Below are positions 51,237-61,018 of a stretch of 64,000 bases of DNA, piece by piece (position 1 is the first letter of the stretch; each line of letters opens with the position of its first letter). The translations under genes and the position numbers were made by a program. The stretch is from Nocardia tengchongensis. Its GTDB lineage: Bacteria > Actinomycetota > Actinomycetes > Mycobacteriales > Mycobacteriaceae. The notes under the pieces were generated by a model. The model saw only the letters and a list, made by a program, of their open reading frames with translations, was not told where the DNA came from and searched no databases. Where the stretch lies: assembly GCF_018362975.1 (NCBI RefSeq), contig NZ_CP074371.1, positions 930,001 to 994,000 of the forward strand, written 5' to 3'.

Positions 51237-51782
51237 CTACCCCAACGCGAGGTCCTTCAGGCCCAGAATCGATCGATATTCCAATCCTTCGGCGGCGATG
51301 ATGCCGTCGGCGCCGGTCTCGCGGTCCACCACGGTGGCCACGCCGACCACGATCGCGCCCGCCTCGCGCAGCGCGCGCACCGCGGTGATCGGGGAGTTAC
51401 CGGTGGTGGTGGTGTCCTCGACCACCAGCACCCGCTTGCCCACGATGTCGGGGCCCTCGATCTGGCGCTGCATGCCGTGCGTCTTGGCGGCCTTGCGCAC
51501 CACGAAGGCGTCGACCGGCCGGCCCGGCGCGTGCAGGACCGCGGCCGCCACCGGGTCCGCGCCCATGGTGAGCCCGCCCACCGCGTCGAAGTCCCAGTCC
51601 GCCACGAGCTCGCGCAGCAGCTTGCCGATCAGCGGGGCCGCCTCGTGGTGCAGGGTGGCGCGGCGCAGGTCCACGTAGTAGTCGGCTTCCTTGCCCGAGG
51701 ACAGGGTCACCCGGCCGTGTACGACGGCGAGTTCGCGCACCAGAGCCGCGAGTCTGTCCCGGTCGGTCGTCGTTACCTGCAT
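51237..51782 (-). CDS. pyrE: Orotate phosphoribosyltransferase
   Basis: 181 residues. The PRPP-binding motif VLVVEDTTTTGNSP and the flexible-loop VVRKAAKTHGMQ are complete, as is SSGKEADYYVDLR. It makes orotidine-5'-monophosphate from orotate and PRPP in pyrimidine synthesis. With SDR, TtfA and clpB to the right this matches Rv0382c-Rv0384c. Confidence 0.93.
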   Translation of the reverse strand: MQVTTTDRDRLAALVRELAVVHGRVTLSSGKEADYYVDLRRATLHHEAAPLIGKLLRELVADWDFDAVGGLTMGADPVAAAVLHAPGRPVDAFVVRKAAKTHGMQRQIEGPDIVGKRVLVVEDTTTTGNSPITAVRALREAGAIVVGVATVVDRETGADGIIAAEGLEYRSILGLKDLALG

Positions 51783-51790
51783 TGCTGTGT

Positions 51791-52606
51791 CTATGTCCTT
51801 CCGCGTGCGTTGAACAGGCCCCGGTTCAGGCGGGTCACCAGGGTTCGTGGGATGAGCCCGGCGATCGAGACGATCGCTTTGTACTGCAGTCCGGGCACGC
51901 TGATCACCCGGTCTTTCTCCAGATCATGCAGCGAACCGGCCACCACCTCGTCCACGCTCAACCACAGGGGTCGCGGTAGCGAGGCCATCTCGATGCCGGC
52001 CCGCTCATGGAATTCGGTGCGGACGAATCCCGGGCACAATGCCTGCACCCGGACTCCGGTTCCGGCCAGCCCGCCGGCCAGCCCTTGAGAAAAGGATACG
52101 ACGTAGGCCTTGGAGGCCGAATAGGTCGAGCCCCGTCCCGGGATCAGGCCCGCGACGCTGGCCACATTCACCACGGTGCCCTTGGCCGCGTGCAGCATGG
52201 CCGGCAGCGCCGCCCGGGTGAGCTGCACGACAGCGGTGACGTTCACATCCAGTTGGTGCTGCAGGGCGTCGGGGCCCTGCGTCCAGAATTCGCCCGACAT
52301 GCCGAATCCCGCGTTGTTGACCAGGAATTCGACGCCCTCGGCGAGGCGGGTGGCCACCCGATCGCGGTCCGCGGAACGGCTCAGATCGGCGGGCAGCGTC
52401 TCGGCCCGCGCGGCGAACCGCACCTGGAGATCGTGTGCCAGCGCGGCCAGCCGCTCCTCATCCCGCGCCACCAGCACCAGGTCGTAGCCGAGGGCGGCGA
52501 GCCTGGTCGCGTATGCCTTGCCGATGCCGGAGGTCGGCCCGGTGACCAAGGCCACCGGACGGCGCGCCCCCGGCAGGCGCACCTGATCGGGGGAACTCTC
52601 GGTCAT
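51791..52606 (-). CDS. Short-chain dehydrogenase/reductase
   Basis: 271 residues. Cofactor motif TGPTSGIGKAYA, NNAGFG, catalytic Ser in SVAGLIPG and YSASK (Tyr/Lys), then PGFVRTEFHE. The substrate is unknown; the mycobacterial neighbour in Rv0381c-Rv0382c space has no equivalent I can name. 8 bases upstream of the pyrE start, so probably co-transcribed. Confidence 0.87.
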   Translation of the reverse strand: MTESSPDQVRLPGARRPVALVTGPTSGIGKAYATRLAALGYDLVLVARDEERLAALAHDLQVRFAARAETLPADLSRSADRDRVATRLAEGVEFLVNNAGFGMSGEFWTQGPDALQHQLDVNVTAVVQLTRAALPAMLHAAKGTVVNVASVAGLIPGRGSTYSASKAYVVSFSQGLAGGLAGTGVRVQALCPGFVRTEFHERAGIEMASLPRPLWLSVDEVVAGSLHDLEKDRVISVPGLQYKAIVSIAGLIPRTLVTRLNRGLFNARGRT

Positions 52607-52751
52607 CGACGGCCCATCACTCGCACGTTCGGGGAGTGGTCGGCGATGACCGGAACTGCGCCCTCATTCTGATCCCTGGCCGACCCACACGCGGCGAATT
52701 CGCGCAGACACTGTGTGGCTGCGGCGTGCCGCGCGTGGACACGGCCGGGCG

Positions 52752-53864
52752 TCACCTCGGGGCTGGTCCCTGGTAGGGGCGGAAGCCCGGATGGAAGGGG
52801 CCGCCGGGCGGGGCGCTGCGGCCCTGATCCTTGCGCCAGCCCTCCTCGGGCTCACGGTCCGGATCGGATTCCTCGCGCCATTCGTCGGATTCCGGTTCGT
52901 CCCAACGGTCTTCACCCTCGGGGCTGTCCTCGGGGTAGCGGTCCTGCTCGCCCTCGGGGGCGGGCGGCCAGTTGCGGCGCGGGCGGTTGCGCGGATCCGG
53001 CACGACTTTCAGTGCGGGCCGCCAGTTTTCGGGCTCGCCGTCCGGTTCGCCGGCACCGGCGATATCGCTGACCAGCGGCGAGTCGTAGTCGTCGGCGTCG
53101 CCGCGCGGGCGGGCGTCGCGGGGGCGTTCGGCGCGCGCGGGACGGTCGCCGTCGCCGTAGTCGCCGAATTCGTCGTGGCCGTCGTACTCGTCGTCCTCGG
53201 GAACCGGTTGCGAACGACCGGGTTCGGGCAGTTCGTCGCGGCCGCGCTCGGCATTGATGACCGGCGGCAGCACGTGCAGCAGGCCCGACAGTCGCAGCAC
53301 CGCGTCGATGGCGGTCTCCCAGTCCTTGGCGACCGCGCCGACCGGCAGCATGCCGAGCGTCCAGTTGCCTTCGGACCACAGCTGCTGCACCTCGTCGGGC
53401 AGCGACTCGATGAACGCCACCATGCGCTGATCCACCGCGTGCCGCGCGACATCCGGATTGGTCGCGAAGACCACCCGGTCACCGATGGCGCCGAGCAGCT
53501 CCAGATCGTGATCCTTCGGCGGCGCCGCGGTTTTCAACCGCAGGTCGATGTCGATGTCCGAGCCGATCTGCCGGCGCACCGCGACCAGGGTGGCGGCGTC
53601 CTCCAGATCGAAGAGCACGAACTTCTCACCCTTGCGGTTGCCCGACACCACGTCCACCGCGGACAGGTAGCCGAGTTTGGCCAGCGCGCCGCGCCGCCAG
53701 GTGGAGGCCAGCGCGGGCTCCACCGAAACATAGGTGTAGCCCTGGGATTTCGCCCAGACCTGCCGCACATGCCCGGTGCGCTGCCGCTGCAGCCGATCGA
53801 AATAGAGCAGCACGATCGCACCTACGAGCGCGATCGCCGCCAGCCCGAACCATATAGCCGTCAT
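52752..53864 (-). CDS. ttfA: TtfA-like membrane protein (trehalose monomycolate transport factor)
   Basis: 370 residues. N-terminal single transmembrane helix (residues 3-24, MTAIWFGLAAIALVGAIVLLYF), then a soluble domain conserved in mycobacteria (TWRRGALAKLGYLSAVDVVSGN, KFVLFDLEDAATLVAVRRQIG, ADQRMVAFIESLPDEVQ-like) and a long acidic/Pro-rich disordered C-terminus (about residue 215 to the end). Equivalent to M. tuberculosis Rv0383c, shown in mycobacteria to act with MmpL3 in trehalose monomycolate export. Assignment by sequence pattern and by position before clpB. Confidence 0.8.
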   Translation of the reverse strand: MTAIWFGLAAIALVGAIVLLYFDRLQRQRTGHVRQVWAKSQGYTYVSVEPALASTWRRGALAKLGYLSAVDVVSGNRKGEKFVLFDLEDAATLVAVRRQIGSDIDIDLRLKTAAPPKDHDLELLGAIGDRVVFATNPDVARHAVDQRMVAFIESLPDEVQQLWSEGNWTLGMLPVGAVAKDWETAIDAVLRLSGLLHVLPPVINAERGRDELPEPGRSQPVPEDDEYDGHDEFGDYGDGDRPARAERPRDARPRGDADDYDSPLVSDIAGAGEPDGEPENWRPALKVVPDPRNRPRRNWPPAPEGEQDRYPEDSPEGEDRWDEPESDEWREESDPDREPEEGWRKDQGRSAPPGGPFHPGFRPYQGPAPR

Positions 53865-53923
53865 CGCCGCCTACCCTATCCAGAGTGAGGGCGTCATGCC
53901 CGGCACGCCCACAGCATTCTTGC

Positions 53924-54799
53924 TCATCGAGTCCCGCTCGGCAGGGACGTGCTGAAGATCAGCTTCGCCTGAATGGATCCGTCGGAGTTCTTGTCGCCCT
54001 GAACCATCACCACTTCGCCGACCGGCAAGTCCGCGACTTTGGCACTGCCCAGGGAGATTACCTGCGTCTTGTCGTCGGTCTTCACTGTCACCGTGCTCCC
54101 CGACAGCGCCGTGATGGTGAGGGTGGCGCCGTCGTTGGACGCGATGGTCCCCATGTCCGCGCCGAGCTGGTCCAGATCGCCCAGTCCCGGAATCGTGGGC
54201 ACGCCGCTGGGCAGCGGCAGCGAGGAGGTGTTGCTCGGGAAGGCCGGCATCGGAAGGCGGGAGTTGTTCGGTCCACTCGCGGTATCCGACGAATTACCGG
54301 ACAGCACCGTTCCCACCACGACCCCGACGATCGCGACCGCGATGATCGCGGCCAGGCCCAGCGCGATCCACATGGTGGTCCGGCGTGGCGGCGGGGGCGG
54401 CGCCGGATTCTGCGGGAAGCCGCCCGGCTGATAGCCGCCCGGCGGCTGGCCCGGCCCACCCGGATAACCGGGACCGCCGGGCGCGGCCGGATACATCGGC
54501 GCACTGTAGGCCGCCGTGGGCGTATACCCCGGCTGACCCGGATAGACGGCCGTCGGCTGCTCGTACCCGCCGCCGGTGTCGTAGCCACCCCAGCCCGCGT
54601 CCGCGGGCGGGAACACCCGGGTCGCCTCGGGGCCGGGCGGCTGCCCGAAATAGTCGGTCGGACCAGCGGGTATGGCTTCGGTGGGCCCGTACGCCGCGGC
54701 GCTATCCGAGGTGTGGCCGCCGGGTACGGCCTGCTCGGCGGGTCCCTCCCCAGGGCCCGGTTCCGGCCGCCGCGACCACGGATCGCTCGGATCAGTCAT
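53924..54799 (-). CDS. Single-pass membrane protein with Pro/Gly-rich N-terminus and DUF5666-type domain
   Basis: 291 residues. About 135 residues of Pro/Gly/Tyr-rich disordered cytoplasmic sequence with one T-x-x-I (TEAI near residue 40), then a transmembrane helix (WIALGLAAIIAVAIVGVVVG) and an outer domain with ATLTITALSGSTVTVKTDD and VGEVVMVQGDK, the DUF5666 pattern of two OB-like repeats. Function unknown. The arrangement mirrors the large Rv0361-like protein on a smaller scale. Confidence 0.72.
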   Translation of the reverse strand: MTDPSDPWSRRPEPGPGEGPAEQAVPGGHTSDSAAAYGPTEAIPAGPTDYFGQPPGPEATRVFPPADAGWGGYDTGGGYEQPTAVYPGQPGYTPTAAYSAPMYPAAPGGPGYPGGPGQPPGGYQPGGFPQNPAPPPPPRRTTMWIALGLAAIIAVAIVGVVVGTVLSGNSSDTASGPNNSRLPMPAFPSNTSSLPLPSGVPTIPGLGDLDQLGADMGTIASNDGATLTITALSGSTVTVKTDDKTQVISLGSAKVADLPVGEVVMVQGDKNSDGSIQAKLIFSTSLPSGTR

Positions 54800-54865
54800 G
54801 GCCTCCAGGGTAGGCGGAGTACGGCTACCGAGCCGCGAACTCGACCGGACGGTTCCGAAACGGCG

Positions 54866-54901
54866 AGGCCCCCGGGCAAACCGAAGTTCACCCGGGGGCC
54901 T
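54866..54901. terminator. Hairpin after clpB
   Basis: 11-bp stem AGGCCCCCGGG / CCCGGGGGCCT (54866-54876 with 54891-54901), 14-base loop, 14 bases past the clpB stop. Confidence 0.75.
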
Positions 54902-54914
54902 GCGTTCGCGCTGG

Positions 54915-57470
54915 TCAGCGCCCGACGATGAGGCTGTCGCCGTCGGGGCTGACGTTCACCTTCACCGTGTCACCGTCCTGCACCTCCCCGGCCAGCAGTT
55001 CCTTGGCGAGCGAGTCGCCGATGGACTGCTGGATCAGGCGGCGCAGCGGCCGCGCGCCGTAGGCCGGGTCGTAGCCGCGCACGGCCAGCCAGAAGCGGGC
55101 CGAGTCGGACACGTCCAGGCTGAGGCGGCGCTGGGCGAGCCGCTTCTGCAGCTGGTTCAACTGGATGTCGACGATCTGCTCCAGCTGTGCCTCGTCGAGC
55201 GGGTGGAACATGACCACGTCGTCGAGCCGGTTCAGGAACTCCGGCTTGAAGGCGCGGCGCACCGCGTTCATGACCGTCTCCCGGTCACCGCCCGCACCCA
55301 GATTCGAGGTCAGGATGAGGATGGTGTTGCGGAAGTCGACGGTGCGGCCCTGGCTGTCGGTGAGCCGGCCTTCGTCGAGCACCTGCAGCAGGATGTCGAA
55401 GACGTCCGGGTGGGCCTTCTCGATCTCGTCGAACAGCACCACCGTGTACGGGCGTCGCCGCACCGCCTCGGTGAGCTGGCCGCCCTGGTCGTAGCCGACG
55501 TAGCCGGGGGGCGCGCCGACCAGGCGGGCCACCGAGTGCTTCTCGGCGTACTCGCTCATGTCGATGCGGACCATGGCGCGTTCGTCGTCGAACAGGAAGT
55601 CCGCCAACGCCTTCGCCAGCTCGGTCTTACCGGTGCCGGTGGGTCCCACGAACATGAAGGAACCGGTCGGGCGGTTGGGGTCGGCGACCCCGGCCCGCGC
55701 CCGGCGCACGGCATCCGACACCGCTTGCACGGCTTCCTTCTGCCCGATCACCCGGTTGCCCAGCTCGTCCTCCATGCGGAGCAGCTTCTGGGTCTCGCCC
55801 TCCATCATCCGGCCCACGGGGACACCGGTCCACGCCGACACCACCTCGGCGATGTCGTCGGGCCCGACCTCCTCCTTGAGCATGACGTCACCGTCGGCGG
55901 CGGTCTTCGCCTTGGCCTCGGCCTCGCCGAGTTCCTTCTCCAGCTGGGGGATTCGCCCGTACCGGAGTTCGGCGGCCTTGTTGTAGTCGCCGTCGCGTTC
56001 GGCCCGCTCGGATTCGCCCTTGAGCGCCTCGAGCTGTTCCTTCAGCACCGACACCGCGTCGATGGCCTGCTTCTCGTTCTGCCAGCGGGTCATCAACTGG
56101 TTGAGCTTCTCGCGGTCGTCGGCGAGTTCGGAGCGCAGCTTCTCCAGTCGCTGCTTGGACGCCTCGTCGGTCTCCTTGGCGAGGGCCACCTCCTCGATCT
56201 CGAGCCGTCGCACCACGCGCTCGATCTCGTCGATTTCCACCGGGCGGGAATCGATTTCCATGCGCAGCCGCGAGGCCGACTCGTCGACCAGGTCGATCGC
56301 CTTGTCCGGCAGGAACCGGGAGGTGATGTAGCGGTCGGACAGGGTCGCCGCCGCCACCAGCGCGGAGTCGGTGATCCGCACGTGGTGGTGGTTCTCGTAG
56401 CGCTCCTTGAGCCCGCGCAGGATGCCGACGGTGTCCTCCACCGACGGCTCGCCCACCAGCACCTGCTGGAACCGGCGCTCCAGGGCCGGGTCCTTCTCGA
56501 TGTGCTGGCGGTACTCGTCGAGGGTGGTCGCGCCGACCAGGCGCAGTTCACCGCGGGCCAGCATGGGCTTGATCATGTTGCCGGCGTCCATGGCGGATTC
56601 GCCGGTCGCGCCCGCGCCGACAATGGTGTGCAGCTCGTCGATGAACGTGATGATCTGCCCCGCAGAGGATTTGATCTCCTCCAGCACGGCCTTCAACCGC
56701 TCCTCGAACTCGCCGCGATACTTCGCGCCCGCGACCATCGCGCCCAGATCGAGCGAGACCAGCTTCTTGCCGCGCAGCGATTCCGGGACGTCGCCCTCGA
56801 TGATGCGCTGGGCCAGGCCCTCCACGATGGCGGTCTTGCCGACACCGGGCTCGCCGATCAGCACCGGGTTGTTCTTGGTGCGGCGGCTGAGCACCTGCAC
56901 GACCCGGCGAATCTCGGTATCGCGCCCGATGACCGGGTCCAGCTTGCCGTCGCGGGCGGCGGCGGTCAGGTCGGTGGAGTACTTCTCCAGCGCCTGGTAC
57001 GAGCCCTCCGGATCCGGCGAGGTGACGCGGGCGTTGCCGCGCACGGCGGTGAACGCCTCACGCAGCGCGTCGGCGGTCGCGCCGTACTTCAGCAGCAGTT
57101 GCTGCACATCGGAGTCCCCGGCGGCCAGGCCGTAGACCAGGTGCTCGGTGGAGACGTACTCGTCGCCGAGTTCGGTGGCGAGGTGCTGCGCGGAGCTGAG
57201 CGCGGCGATGGCCTCGCGGCCCAGATTGGGGGTGGTGGTGGCGCCCGTGGCGCGCGGCAGGCGATCGACGATCTCCTGGGCTTCGCGCCGGACCGCGGCC
57301 GGATCGACGGCGACGGCCTTGAGCAGCGGTGCGGCGATGCCGTCGGTCTGATCCAGCAACGCCACCAGCAAGTGAGCCGGACGGATCTCCGGGTTTCCGG
57401 CGACGGAGGCCGCCTGTTGCGCGGCCGTCAGGGCCGCCTGGGTCTTGGTGGTGGGATTGAACGAGTCCAC
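54915..57470 (-). CDS. clpB: ATP-dependent chaperone ClpB
   Basis: 851 residues. Clp N-domain, first AAA module with [17 protein letters not shown], a long coiled-coil middle domain (about 400-520), second AAA module with [17 protein letters not shown] and the C-terminal [14 protein letters not shown] 57470 (VDSFNP) is preferred over GTG 57476, since the SD GGAAGG lies 5 bases before it. ClpB dissolves protein aggregates together with DnaK. A HAIR-type inverted repeat 44 bases upstream puts it under HspR control. Confidence 0.96.
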   Translation of the reverse strand: MDSFNPTTKTQAALTAAQQAASVAGNPEIRPAHLLVALLDQTDGIAAPLLKAVAVDPAAVRREAQEIVDRLPRATGATTTPNLGREAIAALSSAQHLATELGDEYVSTEHLVYGLAAGDSDVQQLLLKYGATADALREAFTAVRGNARVTSPDPEGSYQALEKYSTDLTAAARDGKLDPVIGRDTEIRRVVQVLSRRTKNNPVLIGEPGVGKTAIVEGLAQRIIEGDVPESLRGKKLVSLDLGAMVAGAKYRGEFEERLKAVLEEIKSSAGQIITFIDELHTIVGAGATGESAMDAGNMIKPMLARGELRLVGATTLDEYRQHIEKDPALERRFQQVLVGEPSVEDTVGILRGLKERYENHHHVRITDSALVAAATLSDRYITSRFLPDKAIDLVDESASRLRMEIDSRPVEIDEIERVVRRLEIEEVALAKETDEASKQRLEKLRSELADDREKLNQLMTRWQNEKQAIDAVSVLKEQLEALKGESERAERDGDYNKAAELRYGRIPQLEKELGEAEAKAKTAADGDVMLKEEVGPDDIAEVVSAWTGVPVGRMMEGETQKLLRMEDELGNRVIGQKEAVQAVSDAVRRARAGVADPNRPTGSFMFVGPTGTGKTELAKALADFLFDDERAMVRIDMSEYAEKHSVARLVGAPPGYVGYDQGGQLTEAVRRRPYTVVLFDEIEKAHPDVFDILLQVLDEGRLTDSQGRTVDFRNTILILTSNLGAGGDRETVMNAVRRAFKPEFLNRLDDVVMFHPLDEAQLEQIVDIQLNQLQKRLAQRRLSLDVSDSARFWLAVRGYDPAYGARPLRRLIQQSIGDSLAKELLAGEVQDGDTVKVNVSPDGDSLIVGR

Positions 57471-57513
57471 TGTCACCTTCCTACTAGTCGTTGCTGTCTA
57501 CAACGCGGTAGAA

Positions 57514-57534
57514 GTTGAGTCTGTTCCGCTCAAG
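57514..57534. promoter_or_regulatory. HAIR-type HspR operator before clpB
   Basis: GTTGAGT-CTGTTCC-GCTCAAG fits the HAIR consensus CTTGAGT-N7-ACTCAAG with one mismatch in each half and the right 7-base spacer. It lies 44 bases before the clpB start and 173 bases before the start of the divergent flavohemoglobin gene. The hspR gene itself is in this window. Confidence 0.8.
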
Positions 57535-57706
57535 TCTGACCAGTTTTCGACGCCGGCGCCAGAGGCACAAAGCCCCTATTACGCTACGCGTACCCGCGGC
57601 CTCGGCTATATCCGTGCGACCACCGGGTTTTGAGGGATACTGGTCGCGGAGGCCGTCTGGCAGCAGGCGTTCCGGGGTAGTTGCACAGGAAGGAAAGCTC
57701 GACGTC

Positions 57707-58867
57707 GTGGATGCGCGTTCGGCAGCGCTGGTCCGCACAAACTTTCGGACAGTCGTAGAGGCCCCCAACGGGCCTGAACGGCTGATCAGCGCGTTCTACG
57801 GTCATCTTTTCGCGGAGATCCCCGCCCTGCGGGAACTGTTCCCCTCCGCCATGGACATGCAGGCGAAACGGTTGGTCACGGCCATTTCGTTCGTGCTCGA
57901 CAATCTGGAGGACTGGGACCGCGCACAACGCTTCCTGGAGCAACTCGCGCGCGACCACCGCAAATACGGGGTGGAGGCCGCGCACTACGACATCGCGGGC
58001 CGCGCCCTGCTGCATGCCTTCCGCAGCTACAACGGGGTAGCCAACTGGTCGCCGCCGCTCGAGTCCGGCTGGCGCGACATCACCATCCTGATCTCGGCGT
58101 CCATGGCCATCGGCGCGAATTCCGATAAGTCGCAGCCCTATTGGGAGGCGACCGTGGTCGGGCACCGGCGCGTCGTCGACGATCTGGCCATCGTGCGCCT
58201 GCAGACCGACACCCCGATCCCCTATCAGGCCGGGCAGTACGTGCCGGTCGCGATCCCGCAGCGGCCCCGGATGTGGCGCTACCTGTCCCCCGCCATCCCC
58301 ACGAACCCGTACGGCGAGATCGAATTCCACGTGCGCAAGGTGCGCACCGGCTGGGTGAGTCCCGGCATCGTGAACGAGACCCAGGTCGGCGACCGCTGGA
58401 TGATCGCGGCCCCGCTGGGCGGTCTGCACGTGGACCTGAGCCGCCGCAAGGACGTGCTCATGATCGGGTCGGGCACCGGCATCGCGCCGTTGCGCGCGCA
58501 GCTGATCGAGATGGGGCGGCGCGGCATCAACCCGCGCGTGCACCTGTTCATGGGCGGCCGCTACCCCTGCGATCTCTACGACGTCGAAAACATGTGGCAG
58601 CTCTCGCAATCCAACCCGTGGCTCACGGTGATCCCGGTGTGTGAGAACGAGACCAACCCGTGGTGGCACCCCTACCCGCCCGCCGATCCCCCGTTCGGCA
58701 TGCACCGCCGCCTGATCGGCAACCTGGGGGCGGTAGTCGCCAGCTTCGGCGCCTGGGCCGACCGCCAGATCCAGATCGCCGGTTCGGCCCGCATGATCGC
58801 CGACACCAAACGCGCCCTGCTCGCCGTGGGCGCTCCGGATTCGGCGATAAGCTCGGATCCTGTGTGA
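57707..58867 (+). CDS. Flavohemoglobin (globin + FAD/NAD reductase), Rv0385-like
   Basis: 386 residues from GTG 57707. Globin domain about 1-130 with Tyr in FYGHLF (B10) and proximal His plus Tyr in DHRKYGVEAAHYDIAG, spaced as in FHbs. Reductase: MWRYLSPAIP (FAD side), GSGTGIAPLRAQ (NAD-binding), and a C-terminal nucleotide loop. M. tuberculosis Rv0385 is of this type; those proteins are described as type II with D-lactate dehydrogenase activity rather than classic NO dioxygenase. The role here could be either. Confidence 0.88.
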   Translation: MDARSAALVRTNFRTVVEAPNGPERLISAFYGHLFAEIPALRELFPSAMDMQAKRLVTAISFVLDNLEDWDRAQRFLEQLARDHRKYGVEAAHYDIAGRALLHAFRSYNGVANWSPPLESGWRDITILISASMAIGANSDKSQPYWEATVVGHRRVVDDLAIVRLQTDTPIPYQAGQYVPVAIPQRPRMWRYLSPAIPTNPYGEIEFHVRKVRTGWVSPGIVNETQVGDRWMIAAPLGGLHVDLSRRKDVLMIGSGTGIAPLRAQLIEMGRRGINPRVHLFMGGRYPCDLYDVENMWQLSQSNPWLTVIPVCENETNPWWHPYPPADPPFGMHRRLIGNLGAVVASFGAWADRQIQIAGSARMIADTKRALLAVGAPDSAISSDPV

Positions 58868-59050
58868 TTTGCCCTCCGCTTCGCTCCGGGCGGGTTCGCG
58901 GCCCCTGGTCCCGATTCTTCCCTCCTCCGCTCCTCCGCTTCGCTCCCCCGCTCCGTCAGTCCAGAATCGGGACGGCCGCGAACACTGGGCGGATCCGTAG
59001 GAACCCGGTGCCGAACTGGTAGTGGTGCAAGGCTTTTCGATGAGGAGTTT

Positions 59051-59839
59051 GTGTTGACGATCGGGCCCGATGAGACCGGCGCCTTGCCATTGGGCGAGCA
59101 GACCGAGTGGACCGCCACCGTCGTGGGGGCGCACCGGTTGCGCGATGACACCACGGTGGTGCGGCTGATCGGCGAGTTCGTGCCGTTCGCGGCGGGCCAG
59201 TCGGTGGAGGTGCGCACCCCGCAGCACCCGAACATGGTGCGCCGCCTGTATTCCGCGCTGCCGCCGTCGCTGGACGGCAAGCTGGAATTCCATGTGCGGA
59301 CACTGCCGGGCGGCTGGTGCAGCGGGACCATCGTGTCCGATGCCCATCCCGGCGACGAATGGCGGATCAGCGCGCCCGCGGGCTGGCTGGCCGTGGAACC
59401 CGACGCCACCGATGTGGTGATGATCGCCGACGGGGTGGGGCTCGCGCCGATGCGCGCGCTGCTGCTGGACCTGGCGCGCCGGGAGCAGCCGCCGCGCACC
59501 CACCTGTTCGTGGGCGGGCGCTACCCGCGCGACCTCTACGCCTCGGACATGCTGTTCCTGCTGGCCGGTGAACTGCCCTGGCTCACAGTCGTTCCCGTGG
59601 TGCAGGACGAATACGATCCGGACCTGACCGACCCCTGGTACGAGCAGTGCCGCGTCGACATCGGCTTCCGCCCGGAGGAGATGATGCCGGGCACCATCGC
59701 CGACATCCCCGAACGCTTCGGGCCCCTGGACCACCACCAGATCCTGGTCTGCGGCGCCGCGGCTAAGGTGCGCAACACCATCGACCAGCTGGTCGCCATC
59801 GGCGCCCCCGCCGAAGCCATTCGCTACGAAGGCTTCTGA
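59051..59839 (+). CDS. Stand-alone FAD/NAD(P)-binding oxidoreductase, flavohemoglobin-reductase-like
   Basis: 262 residues from GTG 59051 (TTG 59054 also possible; GAGGAG lies just upstream). It aligns with the reductase half of the two neighbouring flavohemoglobins (RRLYSALP, GGWCSGTIV, ADGVGLAPMRAL, HLFVGGRYPRDLYA) but has no globin domain. It may reduce a separate partner or have lost the globin by domain loss. Convergent with the next gene, stops 9 bases apart. Confidence 0.82.
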   Translation: MLTIGPDETGALPLGEQTEWTATVVGAHRLRDDTTVVRLIGEFVPFAAGQSVEVRTPQHPNMVRRLYSALPPSLDGKLEFHVRTLPGGWCSGTIVSDAHPGDEWRISAPAGWLAVEPDATDVVMIADGVGLAPMRALLLDLARREQPPRTHLFVGGRYPRDLYASDMLFLLAGELPWLTVVPVVQDEYDPDLTDPWYEQCRVDIGFRPEEMMPGTIADIPERFGPLDHHQILVCGAAAKVRNTIDQLVAIGAPAEAIRYEGF

Positions 59840-59848
59840 CGCCGCGCC

Positions 59849-61018
59849 TCAGAACAGCGGGTCGTGGCGAATGTTCTGGGTGGCGGTGCCGGCGGCCATC
59901 AGCCGGAACTTGGTGGTCTGCACCATCGAGGGCGCGCCGACGATCTGGACGTCGCGGTCCTCCCAGGAGCCGTGGCTCGCCACGATCTTGCCGATCTGAC
60001 CGACCACCCGCGGTTGCAGGCCCGGGTATTCGGGGGCCTCTTCGGAATTGTCGAAGTGCCACCACGGGTTCTCGGTGGACTCGGTGACCGGATGTACGGT
60101 GAGCCATTTGTTGGCGCAGGCCAGTTGGCTGAGCACCTCGAGATCGTAGAGGTCGCACGGGTAGTGGCCGCCGACGAACAGATCCACCTTGGGGTTGGAG
60201 CGGCGCGCGGTCATGGCCATCAGCTGGGCGCGCAGCGGCGCGATGCCGGTGCCGCAGCCGATCATCAGCATCTTGCGGCGGGTGTTGCGGGGCACGCCGA
60301 GACCGCCCAGCGGCGATCCGACCAGCCACTGTTCCCCGACCCGGCTGTGCCCGACCATGGCCGGGCTGACCCAGCCGCCGGTGACGCCGCGAATGTGGAA
60401 TTCCAGTTCGCCGTTGGCGTTGGCGGGGATGGCCGGGGACAGGTAGCGCCACATCCGCGGGCGGGAGGGAATCTGCACGCTCATGTACTGGCCGGCCGCG
60501 TATTGCATGGGCTGGTCCAGCTTGAGGCGCACCACCGCCAGGTTGCGCAGCACCTCCCGGTGCTCGATGACGGTGCCGGTCCACACCGGCGGGGTGGTCT
60601 CGCCCTCGGCCGCCTCGATCATGGTGCCGGCGATGACGCCGATGCCCTCGTCCCAGGCGCGCCCGACCTCGTCGGTCCAGATCTCGGTGCCGGCGTAGGC
60701 CTCGAGCGCGCTCTTGAGCGAGTTCCCCACGGCTACATAGTGATCGGCCACCACGCCGTACTTGCGGTGGTCACGGCCGAGTTGGGCCAGGAAGGGCAGT
60801 AGCCGTTCGGGTTCCTCCAGCCGGTCGATCACGTAGGCGATCGCCTTGACCAGCCGGTCGCGCTGGGCATCCAGGGCGGCGGGAAAGAAGTCTCGCACGT
60901 GCGGGTACTCCGTGAAGAGGATGGCGTAGAACGATCGCGCGAGTTTCTCGGGGCCACCTTCTTCCGCAGCAACCGCCTTGAACGTTGTTCTTATCAATGC
61001 GACGGTGCGCGAATCCAT
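59849..61018 (-). CDS. Second flavohemoglobin
   Basis: 389 residues from ATG 61018 (GTG 61027, in frame, has no SD either). Globin part with B10-like Tyr (SFYAILF), proximal His and Tyr in DHRKYGVVADHYVAVG; reductase with MWRYLSPAIPAN, CGTGIAPLRAQ and VGGHYPCDLYD. About half of the residues match the first flavohemoglobin by eye. A 5-2-5 inverted repeat (AACGT-GA-ACGTT) at 61173-61184 lies upstream. The duplicated set argues for functional split, for example NO versus lactate or lipid redox duty. Confidence 0.87.
   Translation of the reverse strand: MDSRTVALIRTTFKAVAAEEGGPEKLARSFYAILFTEYPHVRDFFPAALDAQRDRLVKAIAYVIDRLEEPERLLPFLAQLGRDHRKYGVVADHYVAVGNSLKSALEAYAGTEIWTDEVGRAWDEGIGVIAGTMIEAAEGETTPPVWTGTVIEHREVLRNLAVVRLKLDQPMQYAAGQYMSVQIPSRPRMWRYLSPAIPANANGELEFHIRGVTGGWVSPAMVGHSRVGEQWLVGSPLGGLGVPRNTRRKMLMIGCGTGIAPLRAQLMAMTARRSNPKVDLFVGGHYPCDLYDLEVLSQLACANKWLTVHPVTESTENPWWHFDNSEEAPEYPGLQPRVVGQIGKIVASHGSWEDRDVQIVGAPSMVQTTKFRLMAAGTATQNIRHDPLF

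Noticed and set aside
54672-57518. Plus-strand frame of 948 codons across clpB
   Set aside because: Antisense to clpB, which matches the whole family; no motif of its own.
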